From NCBI GenBank assembly GCA_030450335.1, contig JAKDIS010000134.1, forward strand, positions 1-6,221: a stretch of 6,221 bases of DNA, written 5' to 3'. The notes beneath the pieces were generated by a model. That model was not told the origin of the DNA, made no database searches, and saw nothing but the letters and a program-made list of their open reading frames with translations. A program made the position numbers and the translations under genes. Below are positions 6,130 to 6,221 of the stretch, piece after piece (positions within the stretch are counted from its first letter, which is position 1; each line of letters opens with the position of its first letter). This stretch comes from Corynebacterium sp. (GTDB taxonomy: Bacteria > Actinomycetota > Actinomycetes > Mycobacteriales > Mycobacteriaceae).

Positions 6130-6147
6130 TATGCTGACCTCGGCATA
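6130..6147. promoter_or_regulatory. Near-perfect 18-bp palindrome, candidate operator
   Basis: TATGCTGA (6130-6137), CC, TCGGCATA (6140-6147) match as an inverted repeat at 7 of 8 positions. It sits between a weak -35-like GCGACA (6121-6126) and a -10-like CATAAG (6144-6149) with a 17-base spacer, where a repressor would block transcription. The 8-bp palindrome AAGTACTT (6147-6154) abuts it. The regulated gene would lie beyond the right edge. Confidence 0.4.
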
Positions 6148-6170
6148 AGTACTTTCCACACCCCACGCAC

Positions 6171-6201
6171 GGGCGGACACACCCGCCCCGGGAACCCCCC
6201 C
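6171..6201. other. GC hairpin overlapping a possible G-quadruplex on the minus strand
   Basis: GGGCGG (6171-6176) and CCGCCC (6183-6188) form a perfect 6-bp stem with loop ACACAC. The C runs at 6182-6184, 6186-6189 and 6195-6201 give four G tracts of at least three on the minus strand with loops of 1, 5 and 1 bases. The two structures share bases and would compete. Confidence 0.35.
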
Positions 6202-6221
6202 GAACCAAACTTCTGCATAGG

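Larger units (their letters stand above)
5962..6221. other. Non-coding stretch after the oxidoreductase gene
   Basis: No convincing gene is seen in these 260 bases. The codon-position GC pattern of the upstream genes disappears and the + strand becomes rich in C runs and poor in G. It holds a short GC hairpin (CGCCC/GGGCG, 5968-5982), the 10-bp palindrome GGGGTACCCC (5985-5994), a direct repeat, an 8-bp inverted repeat, an 18-bp palindrome and a GC-rich hairpin near the right edge. It probably contains the end of the oxidoreductase transcript and control sequences of the next, unseen gene. Confidence 0.6.

Noticed and set aside
6020..6208. 62-residue minus-strand open frame with several Cys
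   Set aside because: It has no Shine-Dalgarno site and no family resemblance, and it crosses several inverted repeats. Cys and Gly richness is expected from the G-rich minus strand.

Overview
This window looks like a piece of chromosome from a high-GC actinobacterium, most likely Corynebacterium or a close relative. The reasons are the very high GC at third codon positions, the frequent GTG starts, the -10 boxes of the TANNNT type, two genes that look leaderless, and the style of the proteins. No mobile element, CRISPR array, tRNA or rRNA is visible. All five genes lie on the + strand.

Left part (1-3562): two ABC half-transporters overlap by 4 bases (GTGA). The first is cut by the left window edge. 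Each has six predicted membrane helices followed by a nucleotide-binding domain (NBD). The NBDs are damaged in complementary ways. The first keeps the LSGGQ signature but has lost Walker A, the Walker B Asp, the Q-loop Gln and the H-loop His. The second keeps all of those but has LSAAQ as its signature. Together they should form a heterodimer with one working ATP site and one dead site. The substrate cannot be read from the sequence. The first subunit also carries a small tandem repeat that gives an Asp-Gly-His-Gly loop in its NBD.

Middle part (3563-4917): two paralogous six-helix membrane proteins of the DUF308/HdeD family lie in tandem. Each has its own candidate promoter, and they are separated by an 87-base gap that holds a hairpin.

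Right part (4918-6221): a luciferase-like flavin-dependent oxidoreductase closely resembling E. coli YhbW follows after 21 bases. The last 260 bases have no convincing gene. They hold small inverted repeats, a near-perfect 18-bp palindrome that could be an operator, and C-rich tracts.

The ABC pair is one translationally coupled unit. The two DUF308 genes and the oxidoreductase are closely spaced and may be partly co-transcribed, but each has its own promoter-like sequence and nothing shows that they share a pathway with the ABC pair. The second DUF308 gene and the oxidoreductase gene both have a -10 box 7-8 bases before an ATG with no Shine-Dalgarno sequence, which suggests leaderless mRNAs. 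I see no clearly new multi-gene system. The most unusual item is the strongly asymmetric ABC heterodimer with its His-Gly repeat.
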